This document shows positions 43,576 through 57,227 of a stretch of DNA of 64,000 nt, piece by piece; position 1 is the stretch's first letter; every line of letters begins with the position of its first letter. The stretch is taken from the NCBI GenBank assembly GCA_026936335.1, contig JAPMXV010000055.1:310001-374000 (forward strand), given 5' to 3'. Made by a program: the position numbers and the translations under genes. The notes under the pieces are model-generated. The model did no database searches and was not told where the DNA came from. It saw only the letters and a program-made list of their open reading frames with translations. The stretch is from Mantamonas sphyraenae. Its lineage: Eukaryota; CRuMs; Mantamonadidae.

Positions 43576-43635
43576 ACATCATCCACCATCACCATCATCA
43601 TCACCATCACCATCAACATCAACATCAACATCACC
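43576..43635 (+). repeat. CAT/CAA trinucleotide microsatellite
   Basis: Runs of CAT, CAC and CAA triplets directly follow the OST48 stop. Noncoding by position. Confidence 0.85.
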
Positions 43636-43771
43636 GCTACCGCCGTCCAAGACCAACGGCGGCGTGCTCGTCGCCTGGATCGGTGCCGACCTGAAACCAC
43701 ACGCCTGCATTGCACACAGAGAATGAAACGGAATTTCCCATCTCTCCATCTCGCTCGCTCACATACACACA

Positions 43772-43801
43772 CTCTCTCTCTCTTTCTCTCTTTCTCTCTT
43801 T
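43772..43801 (+). repeat. CT-rich dinucleotide tract
   Basis: Tandem CT units with TTT interruptions sit about 26 bp upstream of the DNAH1 start. This could be a promoter element or leader polypyrimidine tract. Confidence 0.75.
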
Positions 43802-43827
43802 GCTCCTCCTCCGCCAACCCAAAACAA

Positions 43828-46800
43828 ATGTCTGGCGGATCGCCTCGCTCACCGCGCGTCGTCCGTCCAAGCAAGCCCAAGTCGGGCGTGGCTCGCGCCA
43901 AGATGCGCTACCAGTCATCAACATCACCCTCCTCCTCGCCACGCACCTCCTCCTCCACCACCAACAACATTCAGGCTGAGGACGAGCTGGACGACGCTGG
44001 CGAGCTCGAGGTGCACTCGAACGAAGTCGTACGTTGCACACCGTCTGTAATTCCCCAAGCCCCCGCCGCCCGGCTTTGTCCATGCCCATGCAGCTTTGCA
44101 TTCCCTTCATTTCCTCCCTTTGGGCTGACTCGTCCTCGCCACACTCGTGTGCTCATACACGTCCCGTGCAGATCCGCAAGCAGCAGTCGCTCAAGGAGGC
44201 CACCGCCGATGCCGTCAGCAAAATCAAGCAGCAGAAAGACGCCATCCTTGAGCAGAGCAACAAAAAACCTTTGCAAGGAGTATGTTCAGGTGGTCAACCA
44301 CCCCATCCCGGCCTCGAACCATGGCTATCCCTTCCACATCCCCCTCCACGTCGCCTCGCCCAGTCCCGGCTCCTTGCGCGCCAACGGCTAAAACCCGACT
44401 CCTCCTCACACGCTCCTCACGCCTTCCACAGAGCTCCTCTCTCAAAGCGGCGGCCCTTGGCAAGTCCAGAAAAGACCTGGAGATCAGTGCCTTTGACGAA
44501 ATCGACTTTTCCGTCGCGAAAAAGACCGTGCAAGCCCGCCGCGTCGTGAACAAGCAAGCGCGCATCACCATCCCGCACAGACTCAAGCGCGACCTCGACG
44601 AGGTCAAGCGCTTCAATGCACAACGCCACGACTACAAGAAGGAGTGGATCGTACGCAGGCCCAAGACAGTCGTCAAACAAGCGCCCCGAAGTGCGAAATC
44701 TCGCCTCACCCGCGCCGAGGAGGGCATCCTCAAGGAGCTCCAGCCTGTGCTCGACATTAACCCGGACCTCAAGTCCCAGCCCTCCCGCGAAGTCATTCCC
44801 TTCCGCCCTGTGGCCCCGACCATGCCTCGTGAGAGCTCCGCCGGCTGGCGAAACGCCCTCGAGAACCAGCTTTTCCCGGGTCCCCTCGTGAGCGTTCGCT
44901 CCGATGCCACCACAGAGACAAACACAGCTCTCAATGCGCAACGCCCCACAACGGGCTCGTCCACAACTTCCACCTCCTCATCCTCATCCTCCTCCAGCAG
45001 CGGCAGCAGTGCAAACACAACAACCCTCGAGCTCGACGCTCCCATTACGCAAGACGACCTGCACAACGACGCCACCCACGAGCCACGTGTCACTTTTGGT
45101 GACACGCAGCACGCAGACGAGGACGTGAATGGCTCGCCCGCCTCCCAGGCCGCTGACGACGAGGAGGATCGCGTCTGGGCAAACTCAAATGTCGGCGCAG
45201 ACAGTCTGCCCCTGCAGCTGTTTGACGACAGTACGTTTGAAACGCACACTCCCGAGGAATGGGTTGCCCTCGGCGCGGAACTCGGAGGCACCGCCGCTTG
45301 GTCCCGCTACTTTTCGGTCCACGGCGAGGCCGAGTGGGCCGCATGCCGTGTCCTCGACTATTCCAACGAACAACAGGCCTATCTCGTCGAGTGGAAGGAA
45401 ACGCGCAAGCGCAAGTTTGTCAAGCGTCTCAACCTGCGCTTCGACATCGAAACACAGGAGGCCTTTGAGGAACGCCGCAGGCGCGCCGTCGAACTGCGCA
45501 CCCAAGCCGAGGCCCAGCTGCGCTATCTCCTCCACATCCAGGACCTGGACATGGAAGTGTCGCCCCTCACCGAGGAACAGCTGTCCACCATCATGCATAT
45601 CGTCGCCAGCCAGTACACCGTCGACCAGTTCCCCATCCTCCGCAGACTCACCCAGGAGGTCAAGGACAACTACAACTTTGGCGTGCGCAAAGCCATCTTC
45701 GACTTTGCCTTTCGCGACCCAAAGGTGCGCCGCCATCTGCGCCACCTGCGTCTCCCGGACCCCAACGCAAACACGCCTCCCGTCCCAGACATCGGCGTTG
45801 TCGAACTGCTGCCATACGACTTCCGGGAGCGCCTTGCCGCTTTCCGTGCCATCAGCCTCCTCAACTTGCAGGAGGTTGTGGCCGTGCTCCAGAGCATGAA
45901 CGCAGAGTGGGAGGACATGAGCAACTTTTCGCTGTTCGAGCCCAACATCGACATGCTCTCCCTCGACATGCCCTGCCGCGTCGAGGACTTTGTCCTCCAG
46001 CAGAAGAAGCAGCAAGTCAACGTCCTCAACCGTCTCCGCTACGAGTGGGTCCCTTCCATCTCCTACCTCGTCTTCACCTGGGTCGCAAAGCACTTTGACT
46101 TTTACGAAATCCGCTTCGAACGCTACCAGGCCAACGCCGACCTCCACCGCTTCATGCGCCTCCTCTCCTTGGTCATGCAGCAGCACGTGCGCTCCATCGT
46201 CCTCTCCTCCGTCTCCAAAATCATCCAATTCTTCCTCAGGCTCACCGAGCAGGATTTGTACACAGCCGGCAACAGCGAGCTCGGCCCCGGCGCCAGCGCA
46301 GACAGCAACAACAGGTCGGGCACAGCCGACAAGGATGCCATGCACAGCGTCAACGCAACCGTCGCGCAAAAGGCCCTCTTCACCATGGATCTCATCATCA
46401 CCGACGAGGGCGACATCACAGCACGGCCCACCTTTAAGGAAATTGCTCTGCTCATGGTCGACCTGGTCGAGTCCAGTGTGTCCACCTCCGGTGCCGTGCC
46501 CACCATCGACCATCTCGTCATGTGCAACCTCAACTTGGAGCCCGAGTTTCTCTCGCCGCTCAACATGGACGACCCGCGCATCCGCGAGTCGTGCACCAAG
46601 GTCATGGAAATCATGAAGGACAACGACAAAGGACCCAACTCGGTGGTAGAACTCTACCGCGAGTACACCTACCTGCTCACCATGAACAACAAGGACTATG
46701 CGCGCTCCTTCCAGGCCAAGAAGCCAACGCTTGCCGAGTACGACGCCGAAATCAGCGCACACAAGCAAGCCCTGGAGCGCATTTCCAAGCTCACCTACAA

Positions 46801-49800
46801 CGAGATCAACTTTAGCTTTGCTGTCCTGCGTTGTGCCGAGGTCAAACAGCACCTTCTCATGCGTGCACAGAACATCATCGACCTGTTGCTCAACCAGGTG
46901 GCCCAGACCATCGCCGAGCAGAACGCCGCCCTCTGGGACCGGTTCCAGATCATGGAAAAGGGCATCCTGAAGAACCCCGAGACGCCTGAAGAATGGATCG
47001 AGGTGCGCAAGTACCTACGCGACTGCGAGGATCAGCTCGACGCCGTGGCCGACGACGTCAAGATGATCCAAGACGAGCTCGACTTGCTGGACAAGTTTGC
47101 CTTCATCCTCGAGGATGGCGATTTCCAGCGCTACTGGAACACCATCCTGTGGCCAAAGAACTTTCGCGCAAAGCTGTCGGCAAGGCACGACGTGCTGGGA
47201 TCGGAACGCCAGACGTTTACGCGCACGCTGCGCGACCAGCAGCAACAGTTTGACAGCCACTTGGCCAAGGTGGCTTCGCAGGTGCAAGCGTTTGAAGAGT
47301 ATGGCGACATGAGCCAGGTGGACGCGCACGCAACCACGGTGGAGGATCTGCGCGAGAAACTGGTGGCTGCCGAGGAGAGCGTGCGTACCTTTCAATCACA
47401 CGAGCGTATCTTTGGCCTGGAGCCGACACAGTATCCGCTGCTGGCCAGTGTCCTGGAGGCGTTTGAGCCGTACGCACACCTTTGGACAATTGCAGCCAAC
47501 TTTGCCAGCAACTGGCCCGAGTGGTACGACGGCTCGTTCAATCGCATCGACCCTCAGCGCGTGGAACGCCTGACAAACGAGTGGTACACGGCCATGAAGA
47601 AACTTGTGACGCGCTTCCAGGACAAGGAACAGCCGCTTTCGGTGGCGCAGGACATCAAGCAGCGTCTGGGCGAGTTTAAGATCCATCTGCCGCTGATTCG
47701 CTATCTGCGCAACCCGGGCATGCGTGAGAAGCACTGGGAGTCCATTTCCAAGGTGTTGGGCTATGGATTGCGCCCCACAGACGATCTTACGCTGCGTGAT
47801 CTCATCCGCCAGGGTGTGGAAGCCAACCTGAAGGAGGTCGGCGAGGTGTCGGACCTCGCATCCAAGGAGTACCTGCTCGAAAAGAGTTTGGAGAACATGG
47901 AGAAGGAGTGGAACAACTACCAGCTCGTGTGTGAACGCTACAGTGACGACCACATGGTGCTCAAGGGCGCCGACGAGATCCTCATCAAGTTGGAGGAGCA
48001 GATCATCAAGACGCAGGCAATGCGCGGCTCTCCTTTCATCGAACCATTCAAAGAGCAAGTGCGTGCGTGGGAAGAGAAGTTGTCGCGCACACAGGAGATC
48101 CTGGACGAGTGGTTTGTGTGCCAGCGCAACTGGCTGTACCTGGAGCCCATTTTTGGTTCGCAGGACATCATGCAGCAGTTGCCCACAGAAGCTGAGCGCT
48201 TCCATCGAGTCAACGAGCTGTGGGCGACCATCATGGGCGACGCCTACAAGAACCCGTCGGTGATGGCGGTGGCCGAACGCTACCAGCTGCTGGAAAACAT
48301 CCGCGAGGCAAACAACATCATGGCCACAATCCAAAAGGGCCTGCAGAGCTACCTGGACAGCAAGCGCACCGCGTTCCCGCGCTTCTACTTTCTGTCCAAC
48401 GAGGAGCTCATCGAGATCCTGGCCAAGGCACGTGTGGCCACCGCCGTGCAACCGTACCTGAAGAAGTGTTTCGAGAACATCAAGTCGCTGACGTTTGAGG
48501 CCAACGACACATCGATCACGGCCATGAACAGCGACGAGGGCGAGCAGGTGTTTTTCAACTCGCCCGTGAAGCCGACGCCGTTTGTGGAATACTGGCTTCG
48601 GCAGGTGGAGCAGTCGATGCAAATGGCGGTCAAGTCGTACATCATGGAGTCCATCGAGGCGTTCAACCGCAACCGCAAAGAGGTGTGGGTGCGCGAATGG
48701 CCTGGCCAAGTTGTGCTGGCCGTGAGCCACCTCATGTGGACGATGCAGGTGCAAAAGGCGCTGGGCAACCTGGGTCTCAAGGGACTCAAGACGTTGCAGC
48801 AGAAACTGCAATTGCAGCTGCAGATGGTAATTGACATGGTGCGCGGCAACTTGACACCGTTGCAGCGCATCACCTTGGAGGGTCTGGTGATCATGGACGT
48901 GCACGGCCGCGATGTGCTCAACACGCTTGTGGAACGGCGTGTGGACCACCCGCAAGACTTTGAATGGCTGTCCCAATTCCGCTCGTACTGGGAGGAGAGC
49001 GAAAACACCATCCGTGTGCGCATGGGCAACGCCTCTATCGAGTACGGCTACGAGTACCTGGGCAACACGGGCCGCCTGGTGCACACAAGCCTGACGGACC
49101 GCTGCTACGCCACGCTGATGAACGCGCTGGCCACCAACTATGGCGGCGCACTGGAGGGTCCTGCGGGCACAGGCAAGACGGAAACGACCAAGGACTTGAG
49201 CAAGGCGCTGGCCAAGCAGATCTTTGTCTTCAACTGCTCCGAGGGTCTGGAGGTGGAGAACATGGCCAAGTTCTTCAAGGGCTTGGCCACGGCCGGGTCG
49301 TGGGCTTGCTTCGATGAGTTCAATCGTATCGACGTGGAGGTGTTGTCCGTGGTGGCCCAGCAGATCATGAGCATCCAGAACGCCATTGTGAACAAGACGC
49401 GGCTGCTTCGCTTTGAGGACTCGGACATCAAGCTGAATCCGACGTGTGCCATCTTTATCACGATGAACCCTGGATACACGGGCCGCCACGAACTGCCCGA
49501 TAATCTCAAGGCATTGCTGCGGCCTGTGGCGATGATGGTGCCGGACTTTTCTCAGATTGCCAAGATCATGCTGTTTGCGCAGGGATTTCACGAGCCAGAC
49601 AACCTGGCGCGCAAGATCATCACCACATTCAAGTTGTCGAAGCAGCAGCTGTCGTCGCAGCACCACTACGATTTCGGGATGCGTGCTGTGAAAGCTGTCC
49701 TGAGCGCGGCAGGGACGATGAAGCGGCTGCAGCCGGACGTGTCCGAAGAGGTGCTTGTGTACAGGGCACTCTTGGATTGCAACGTGCCGAAGCTGCTCAT

Positions 49801-52800
49801 GCAGGACATTGGCCTGTTTGAGGGCGTCGTGCAGGATCTGTTCCCCCATCTGCAACGCACGGAAACAGACCGCAGTGTGCTTGTGCAGGAACTGCGCACT
49901 GTGGCGGAGCTTCGTGAGCTGCAGGCCACAGATGCCATGTGCCACAAGAGCGTCCAGCTTTGGGAGACGCTGAGCATCCGTCACGGCGTGATGCTTGTGG
50001 GCGAGACGATGACGGGCAAGACGAGCGTGCTGCACACACTGCACGAGTCGTTGAACAACTTGAAAGAGACGCAGATGGGCAGGCACGTGGTGATGCGCAC
50101 CCTGAATCCCAAGGCCTTTACCGTGGACGAGTTGTACGGTTGGTACGACGAAGTGTCCCACGAATGGCCAGACGGGTTGACGGGCCAGATCACGCGTCCT
50201 TGGAGCGAGGACACGAGCGACACGATGTACTGGCTGGTGTTTGACGGACCCGTCGACTCTCTGTGGATCGAAAACATGAACAGCGCGCTGGACGACAACA
50301 AGAAGCTGTGTCTGACGAGCGGTGAGATCATCCAACTGACGGACAACATCCGCATGATTTTCGAAGTGGGAGATCTCGTGGGAGCATCGCCTGCCACGGT
50401 GAGTCGCTGCGGTATGGTGTACTTTGAGAGCAAGCAGATGGGTTGGCAGCCGTTGGTGACGTCGTGGTTGCAGTACAAGCTGCCTACGAGTGTACGCCAT
50501 CTGGCCAGCCACCTAGAGGGACTGTTCAACCACTTTGTGCCGCCTTGTCTGCTGTTTGTGCGCCAGACGTGCACAGAGTTTGCTCGCACGCGCGATTTGT
50601 CACTCGTCGAGTCGCTGGTGCGCATCCTCCACATCCAGGTGCTGGAGCACGGCGAAACTATGGACGAGGACATGATGGAGCGTTCACTCGAGTGCTGGTT
50701 TGTGTTTGCACTGGTGTGGTCGCTGGGAGGAAGCATCGACCAGCCGTCGCGCGAACGCTTCGACGCGTTTGTGCGAGACTATATCAGTGCAGCACATGCG
50801 CAACATCGCATGACTGCACGCGCGCCTGAACAAGGCACTCTGTACGAGTGCGTGTACGACTCGAACGCAAACGAGTGGGTGCAGTGGGACGTGCCTATGC
50901 CCACGTTTGAGTCCAAGGCCAAGCGCAACGACGAGGAGGAGCAGGACGCAGAGGACCGGGCCTTGGAGGAGGACGAGCATCGCCAAGGGTACGCCAAGAT
51001 GTTGCAGGATGTGATTGTGCCCACGGTGGACACGGTGCGTGCGTCGTACCTGTTTGACATGTTTCTGCGCCACCGTACTCCGGTGCTGTTTGTGGGCCCC
51101 ACCGGCACTGGCAAGACGACCATGGTGCGCGACAAGATGTTGCACCAGATGAAGAGCGGCGAGTACGTCAAGGTGCTGATGCAGTTCACCTCGCACATCA
51201 CGCCCAAGATGACGCGCAGTATCATCGAGCGGCAGCTGAGCAAGAGGCGCAAGGGAGTGATTGGCCCACCGTTGGGACAGCAGGCCGTGGTGTTTGTGGA
51301 CGACCTCAACCTGCCTGCCAAGGACCAGTACGGCTCGCAGCCCCCCATCGAGTTGCTGCGCCAGTGGATGGACCACGGGTACTGGTACGACGACGAAAGG
51401 GCGCAAATCGAGGTGCAGGACATGCAGCTTATTGGCGCCATGGGTCTCGTGGGTGGTGGACGCACAGAGCTGACTGAACGCTTTGTGCGCCACTTTGCAG
51501 TGGTGGCTATCACGGAAGCGTCGGAGGAGAGCTACCAGCTGATGTTCAACGCAATCATGGGCTTTGTGTGCCAACGCTTCAGCGTGGCTGTGCAAGAGGT
51601 GTCGTATGCCATTGTGGCGGCAACGGTGGCGATGTACATGCAGATCCGCACAGATCTGCTGCCAACCCCTGCCAAACCGCACTACACGTTCAACCTGCGC
51701 GATATGTCCAAGGTATTCCATGGCATGGCAGCAGTGACGCCGTCACGTATGGAGCAGGCGCACCAGGCAATCCGTTTGTGGACACACGAGTGCATGCGCG
51801 TGTTTTGCGATCGTCTTGTGGACGACGAAGACAGGATGTATTTCCGCAAGCTGATCAACGATCAGATGCAGACGTACATGGACGTGACGTTGGATGAGGT
51901 GGTGGGAGACAGCACGTTGTTCTACGGTGATTTTATGTCACACGAGCGCAAGGTGTACGACGAGATTCCCAACATGGCGCAGCTGAACAAGGTGGTGGGC
52001 AACGCTTTGAACGAGTTCAACACGCTGAACCCGATCCAGCACATGGATTTGGTGCTGTTCCAGAGCGCGGTGGAGCATCTGGCAAGGATCTCGCGCATTG
52101 TACGACAACCGTACGGCCACGCACTTTTGATCGGCGTGGGAGGCAGCGGACGCAAGAGTCTGGCACGGTTGGCCTGCCACATGGCTGGCTACGAGTTGTT
52201 TGAGATCAACGTCACAAAACACTACGGCATGGACCAGTGGCGTGCAGACGTGAAGCGGCTGCTGCGCAAGGTCGGCGTCGAGGGCACGCAGTGCATGTTT
52301 TTCATCAGCGACAGACAGATCACCAATGACGGCTTTCTGGAAGACATCAACAACATTTTGAACACGGGCGAGGTGCCGAATATCCACAGTGCGGAAGAGA
52401 TGGATGAGCTGCTGACGGCTGTGCGCAGCATCGACGCAGACCGGTTCGCATGGTCGGCAGATGCGAATGCGCAGGTGTACGAGTACTTTGTGGGCAGGTG
52501 CAGGGAAAACATCCATTGTGTGATCTCGCTGAGCGCAGTGCCTGCGTCGGTGTTCCGCAACCGGCTGCGTGAGTACCCCGCGCTTGTGAACTGCTGCACG
52601 ATCGACTACTTCAACGAGTGGCCTCGGGATGCACTGCAGAGCGTTGCACGCCGTGGCGTGGAGTCTCTGAAATTGGACGAAGACCTGAAGGAAGATGTGG
52701 CAGCTGTTGTGGTGCGCCTGCACACGCTGTTTGTGGAAGAGGCCGAGCGATTCCGAGAAGAGCTGAAGCGTCACTACAACCTGTCGCCTGCGCTGTACCT

Positions 52801-55800
52801 TGCGTTCCTGGGGCTGTTTGGCAACATGCTGACGGAGGAGCGGGCCAAGCTGGGTGCTTTGAAGAGCAAGTACATGGACGGCCTTTCGCTGCTGATCGAG
52901 ACAGAGGCGGAGATCACGCGCATGAACGAAGAGCTGAACGAGAAGCAGCCGATGCTGCAGGTGCTGTCAGACGAAGCGGAGAAGATCATGATGGAGCTGG
53001 AAGCAGATCAGGTGGAGGCGGACCAGACGCGACGCATTGTGCAGCAGGAGGAAGCTGAGGCGTTCAAGCAGGCCGAGGCTGCACGAGAGCTTGCGGAGCA
53101 GTGCAAGAACGAGCTGGAAGCGGTGATGCCGGATCTGCTGGATGCAGAGAAGGAGGTGAACAAGCTGAACAAGGATCACATCATTGAGGTGAAGGTGCTG
53201 AAGCATCCGCCGAGGGGTGTGCGGCTTGTGATGGAGGCGGTGTGCATTATGTTTGGATTGACGGACAGCAAAGCGGACTACTGGGAGATTGCGCGGTCGA
53301 ACAAGGTGCTGAACAACCCGCGCTTCCTGCAGGACCTGAAGGACTTTGACAGGGACAACATTCCGGAAAAGGTGATCTCGCGAGTGACTCCCTACATCCG
53401 CAACAAGGACTTTACGCCTGCGCGCATGGTCAAAGTGTCGACGGCCATCACGTCGTTGTGTGCATGGGTGCGTGCGATGTACAACTACCACCATGTGCAC
53501 AAGATGGTTGTGCCGAAACAGCAGGCCGCGGCAGAAGCAGAGCGCGCGCTGGAGCTGGTGAACGCAAACGTAGAGCTGAAGCGGCAGGAGATGCGTGAGG
53601 TGGAAGAAAAGATGAACAACCTGCGGCAGATCCACCAAGAGCAGGTTGCACGACGCACGGAACTGGCGGTGGAAATCGAAACGTGCGAGCGCAAGATCAA
53701 CCGTGCGCTGAACTTGATGGAAGGTCTGAAGAGCGAGAAGCAAAGGTGGGAGAAGGAGGCGAAGCGGCTTAGCGAGCGGTCGCGTTGCCTGGTTGGCGAC
53801 GTGTTGCTGGCGAGCGGGATGATCAGTCTGCTGGGCCCGATGAGCTGGGAGGTGCGCGTGCAGTGCGTGAGCAGGTGGAAGGAGGCGCTGGAGGATGTGC
53901 ACATTCTGTACAGCGGCGACTTTTCATTGGAACAGACTCTGATGAGCGAAGGCGTGCAGGTGCTGGAGTGGCAACTGAACGGCCTGCCCTCAGATGAGTT
54001 TTCTGTGGACAATGCGATCATTGCACAGCACAGCCCTCGCTGGCCAATCTTTATCGATCCGCAGCTGCAGGCGAGCGGTTGGATCCGCGCAACCGAGGCT
54101 GCCAACGGCCTGGTCGTGTTGAAAATGACGGACGCGGACGTGCTGCCCAAGCTGGAGAATGCGGTGTCGACGGGACTGCCGGTGCTGATCGAGAGCATCG
54201 GGGAGGAGATGGACCCGCTGCTGCAGCCGTTGATCGAGCGACAGGTATTTGCAGATGACGGCCACTCGCTCATTAAGCTGGCGAGCAACTTTATCGAGTA
54301 CGCCCCGGACTTTCGCATGTACATGACGATTGTGAACCCGAACCCGAACTTCACGCCGACGATTGTGGCCAAGGCGAACGTGATCAACTTTTCGGTGACG
54401 CGCGAGGCGCTGGAGGACCAGCTGCAAGGAGTGGTGGTGGCAGCGGAGCGTCCGGATCTGGAGGAGAAGCGCAACGACTTGATGATGAGCAACGCAAACG
54501 ACGCAAGGCTGCTGAAGGAAATCGAAGACGGGATCCTTGTGTCGCTGTTTACGATGCGCGACCGTCTGCTGGACACAGACGACGTGATCCGACAGCTGAA
54601 GCTGTCCAAGAAGACGAGTGCGGACATTGCAGTGCGCATGCAGGAGACTCGTGTGACGCGTCAGGAAATCACCGAGTTTCGGGATGCGTACAAAGAGATT
54701 GCAGTGAGGTCGTGCACGCTGTACTTTGCGCTGAGCGAACTTGCGCTGCTGGACCCGATGTACCAGTACTCGCTGCTTTGGTTTGTGAAGCTGCTGCGCA
54801 AGGCATTGAAACGCGTGGACCGGTCGCTGAGTGAAAGCACGCCTGCATGGAACGAGGCGGTGAAGGCAGAGTTTATGCGCCTGCTGTACAACAGCGTGTG
54901 CCGCTCGCTGTACGAAAAGGACAAGCTTGTGTTTTCGCTGCTCCTGTGCATGCGTGTGATGGCCGAGAGTGAGCCTGTGAACACGAGCGAATGGCGATTC
55001 TTGCTGACGGGCTACCTGCCGGTAAACTTTTCGAGCGCCAACCCGGGCGCTGGGTGGCTTCCGGACGCGGTGTGGAAGAACGTGGAGCAGATGAGCCGAT
55101 TGGAGGCGTTTGCAGGACTGGATGACACTTTTGGCAGCGCGTTGGCAGAGTGGAAGCGGTGGTTTGAGAGCCCGTCGCCCGAGCGCGAGGCACTGCCGCA
55201 GCCGTGGGCAAAGCAGTTGAGCGCTTTCCAGCGCCTGATTGTGCTGCGCACAATGCGACCTGAGCGGTTGACGATCGGCGTGCAGGAGTTTGTGGCAAAG
55301 AATCTGGGCAGCGAGTTTGTGGAGCCGCCTGCGTTTGACCTCGCGAGTTCGTTTGAGGGGTCGGACGAGTGCACGCCGATTGTGTTTTTCCTGTCAAGCG
55401 GGTACGATCCGATGCAGGAGATCACCAATTTTGCGGTGAAGTACAACATGACGAAGCGGTTCACGCCAGTGTCCCTGGGTCGCGGCCGCGAGGCGAATGC
55501 GCTGAATGCGATCAAGAGCGGCATTCGCACGGGCCAGTGGGTGCTGCTTCAGAACTGTCATTTGCTGTTGGGCTGGATGCCTGAACTGGAAAAGGAGATC
55601 AGCCGGTTGGCGGTGGAAAAGCCGGACCGGGAATTTCGCATATGGTTGACGACCAAACCGACGGAGAAGTTCCCGCTGTCGGTGCTGCAGAACAGCGTCA
55701 AGGTGACGATTGAGCCGCCCAAGGGCATCAAGGCGAACGTGAGGCGTACGCTGACGAGCGTGGAGAAGGAGTTTGAGCTTCACGAGGGCGAGGCAGAGTG

Positions 55801-57148
55801 GAAGAAGCTTGTGTTTGCACTGAGCATGTTCCACGCGCAAGTGCAAGAGCGACGCAAGTATGGAGCGATTGGATGGAACGAGCGGTACGAGTTCTCGGAC
55901 ATGGACTTTCGCATCAGCATGCGGCAGATCGGGGTGCTGCTGGAAACGAGCTACGAAACGGGTGTGATCGCGTTTGGGCAAATGCTGCACCTGGTGGGCA
56001 ACATCCACTACGGTGGCAGGGTGACGGACGACCACGATCGACGTTTGCTGCTGAGTTTGTTTTCGCGGTACGCAAACGAAGAGGTTCTGGCGCAAGAGCA
56101 GTATGCGTTTAGCGAGAGCGGATTGTACCATCTGCCGGCAAACGCAGAGACATTGGGCGAGTACCTGTCGTACGTGCGCCAGCTACCTCTGAACGACGAG
56201 CCTGAGGCGTTTGGGCTGCACGCAAACGCGCAGATCACGAGCGCACGGCAGGAGACAAACGCTATGCTGGGTGCCCTGTTGACGATGCAACCGAGCCTGG
56301 TGAGCGCGAGCAGCAGTAGCAGTGGCAAGAAGAAGGATGACAACGAGATCCTGGTGACGGTGAGGACGATTCTGGAAGGGCTGCCTGCGGACTTGGACGT
56401 GGAGAAGATTGTGGAGGAGAACCCGGTGCGATATGAAGATTGCCTGGTGAACGTGATGCTGCAGGAGGTGGTGAAGTACCAGGCACTGCTGAAGCTGATG
56501 AAGGAGAGCCTGCACCAGCTGGAGCTGGCAGAGTTGGGCGAGCAGGTGCTGAGCGCGGAAATCGAGGCTGTGCGAGCGAGTGTGTTCCAAGGCCAGGTTC
56601 CGGAGATGTGGGCGCGTGCGTCGTACCCGAGCACGAAGCGACTGGGCAGTTGGGTGGCAGACCTGCGGGAGCGGGTGGAGTTTTTCCGAGCCTGGGCTGT
56701 CCAGGGCAAGCCGACAGTGTTTTGGTTCAGTGCGCTGTTCATGCCGACCAACTTTTGCAGTGCCGTGCTGCAGAACTATGCACGCAAGTACCGGATTGCT
56801 GTGGATTCGCTGCGGCTGGACTTGGAGATTGTGCAGCGGGAAGTGATGATCAGCCCGAGCGACGGCGTGTACGTGCGCGGTCTGTACCTGGACGGTGCCG
56901 GGTGGGATGCAACGAAGCAAGAACTGTGCGAGAGTGCTGTGGGCGAGGTGACGTGTGCCATGCCGACAATCTGGCTGCGTCCGCGCGACGTGAGTCTGGA
57001 CCGTTCGTTTGAGGGCTACGAGTGTCCTGTGTATCGTGTGTCGGACCGCAAGGAGCTGGTGATGAGTGGTGTGTTGCCGTCGAGGCTTCCGGAGAACCAT
57101 TGGGTTCTGCGGGGAGTGGCGATGTTGACGCAAGTGGACGGTGATTGA
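43828..57148 (+). CDS. DNAH1: Axonemal inner-arm dynein heavy chain, DNAH1-like, three exons
   Basis: Exons are 43828-44028, 44172-44279 and 44432-57148, all phase 0, giving about 4,341 residues, the usual DNAH1 length. DNAH1 is a single-headed inner-arm dynein needed for flagellar bending. The tail block LPLQLFDDSTFETHTPEEW near residue 363 and VLDYSNEQQAYLV are DNAH1-type. P-loops are at about residues 1679 (AAA1, GPAGTGKT), 1960 (AAA2, GETMTGKT), 2325 (AAA3, GPTGTGKT) and 2671 (AAA4, GVGGSGRK). AAA2 shows LNPKAFTVDELYG and FDGPVDSLWIENMN. The stalk lies at about 2916-3213 with the microtubule-binding tip between its helices. The C-terminal domain has LEDQLQGVVVAAERPDLEE and ends HWVLRGVAMLTQVDGD. 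Unlike the outer-arm gene upstream, the frame is unbroken for 12.7 kb. Ser-rich low complexity is present near residues 285-300. Confidence 0.93.
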
Positions 57149-57227
57149 AGAGAAATGGAAGAGATTGGAAATTGGGTTGTGTCCTTGATGGTCCCCGGTT
57201 CACTGCTTCCCGTGCAGCTGTTCTTTC

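Larger units (their letters stand above)
43561..43827 (+). promoter_or_regulatory. Spacer between OST48 and DNAH1 with simple repeats
   Basis: 267 bp hold the OST48 3' region and the dynein leader. They contain a CAT/CAA microsatellite at about 43576-43635 and a CT-rich tract at 43772-43801 just upstream of the DNAH1 ATG. No gene is seen here. Confidence 0.6.

Noticed and set aside
43576-43635. A poly-His peptide or CRISPR-like array in the CAT/CAC repeats
   Set aside because: The units are 3 nt with no spacers, directly after a stop codon and not in any supported frame, so this is an ordinary microsatellite.
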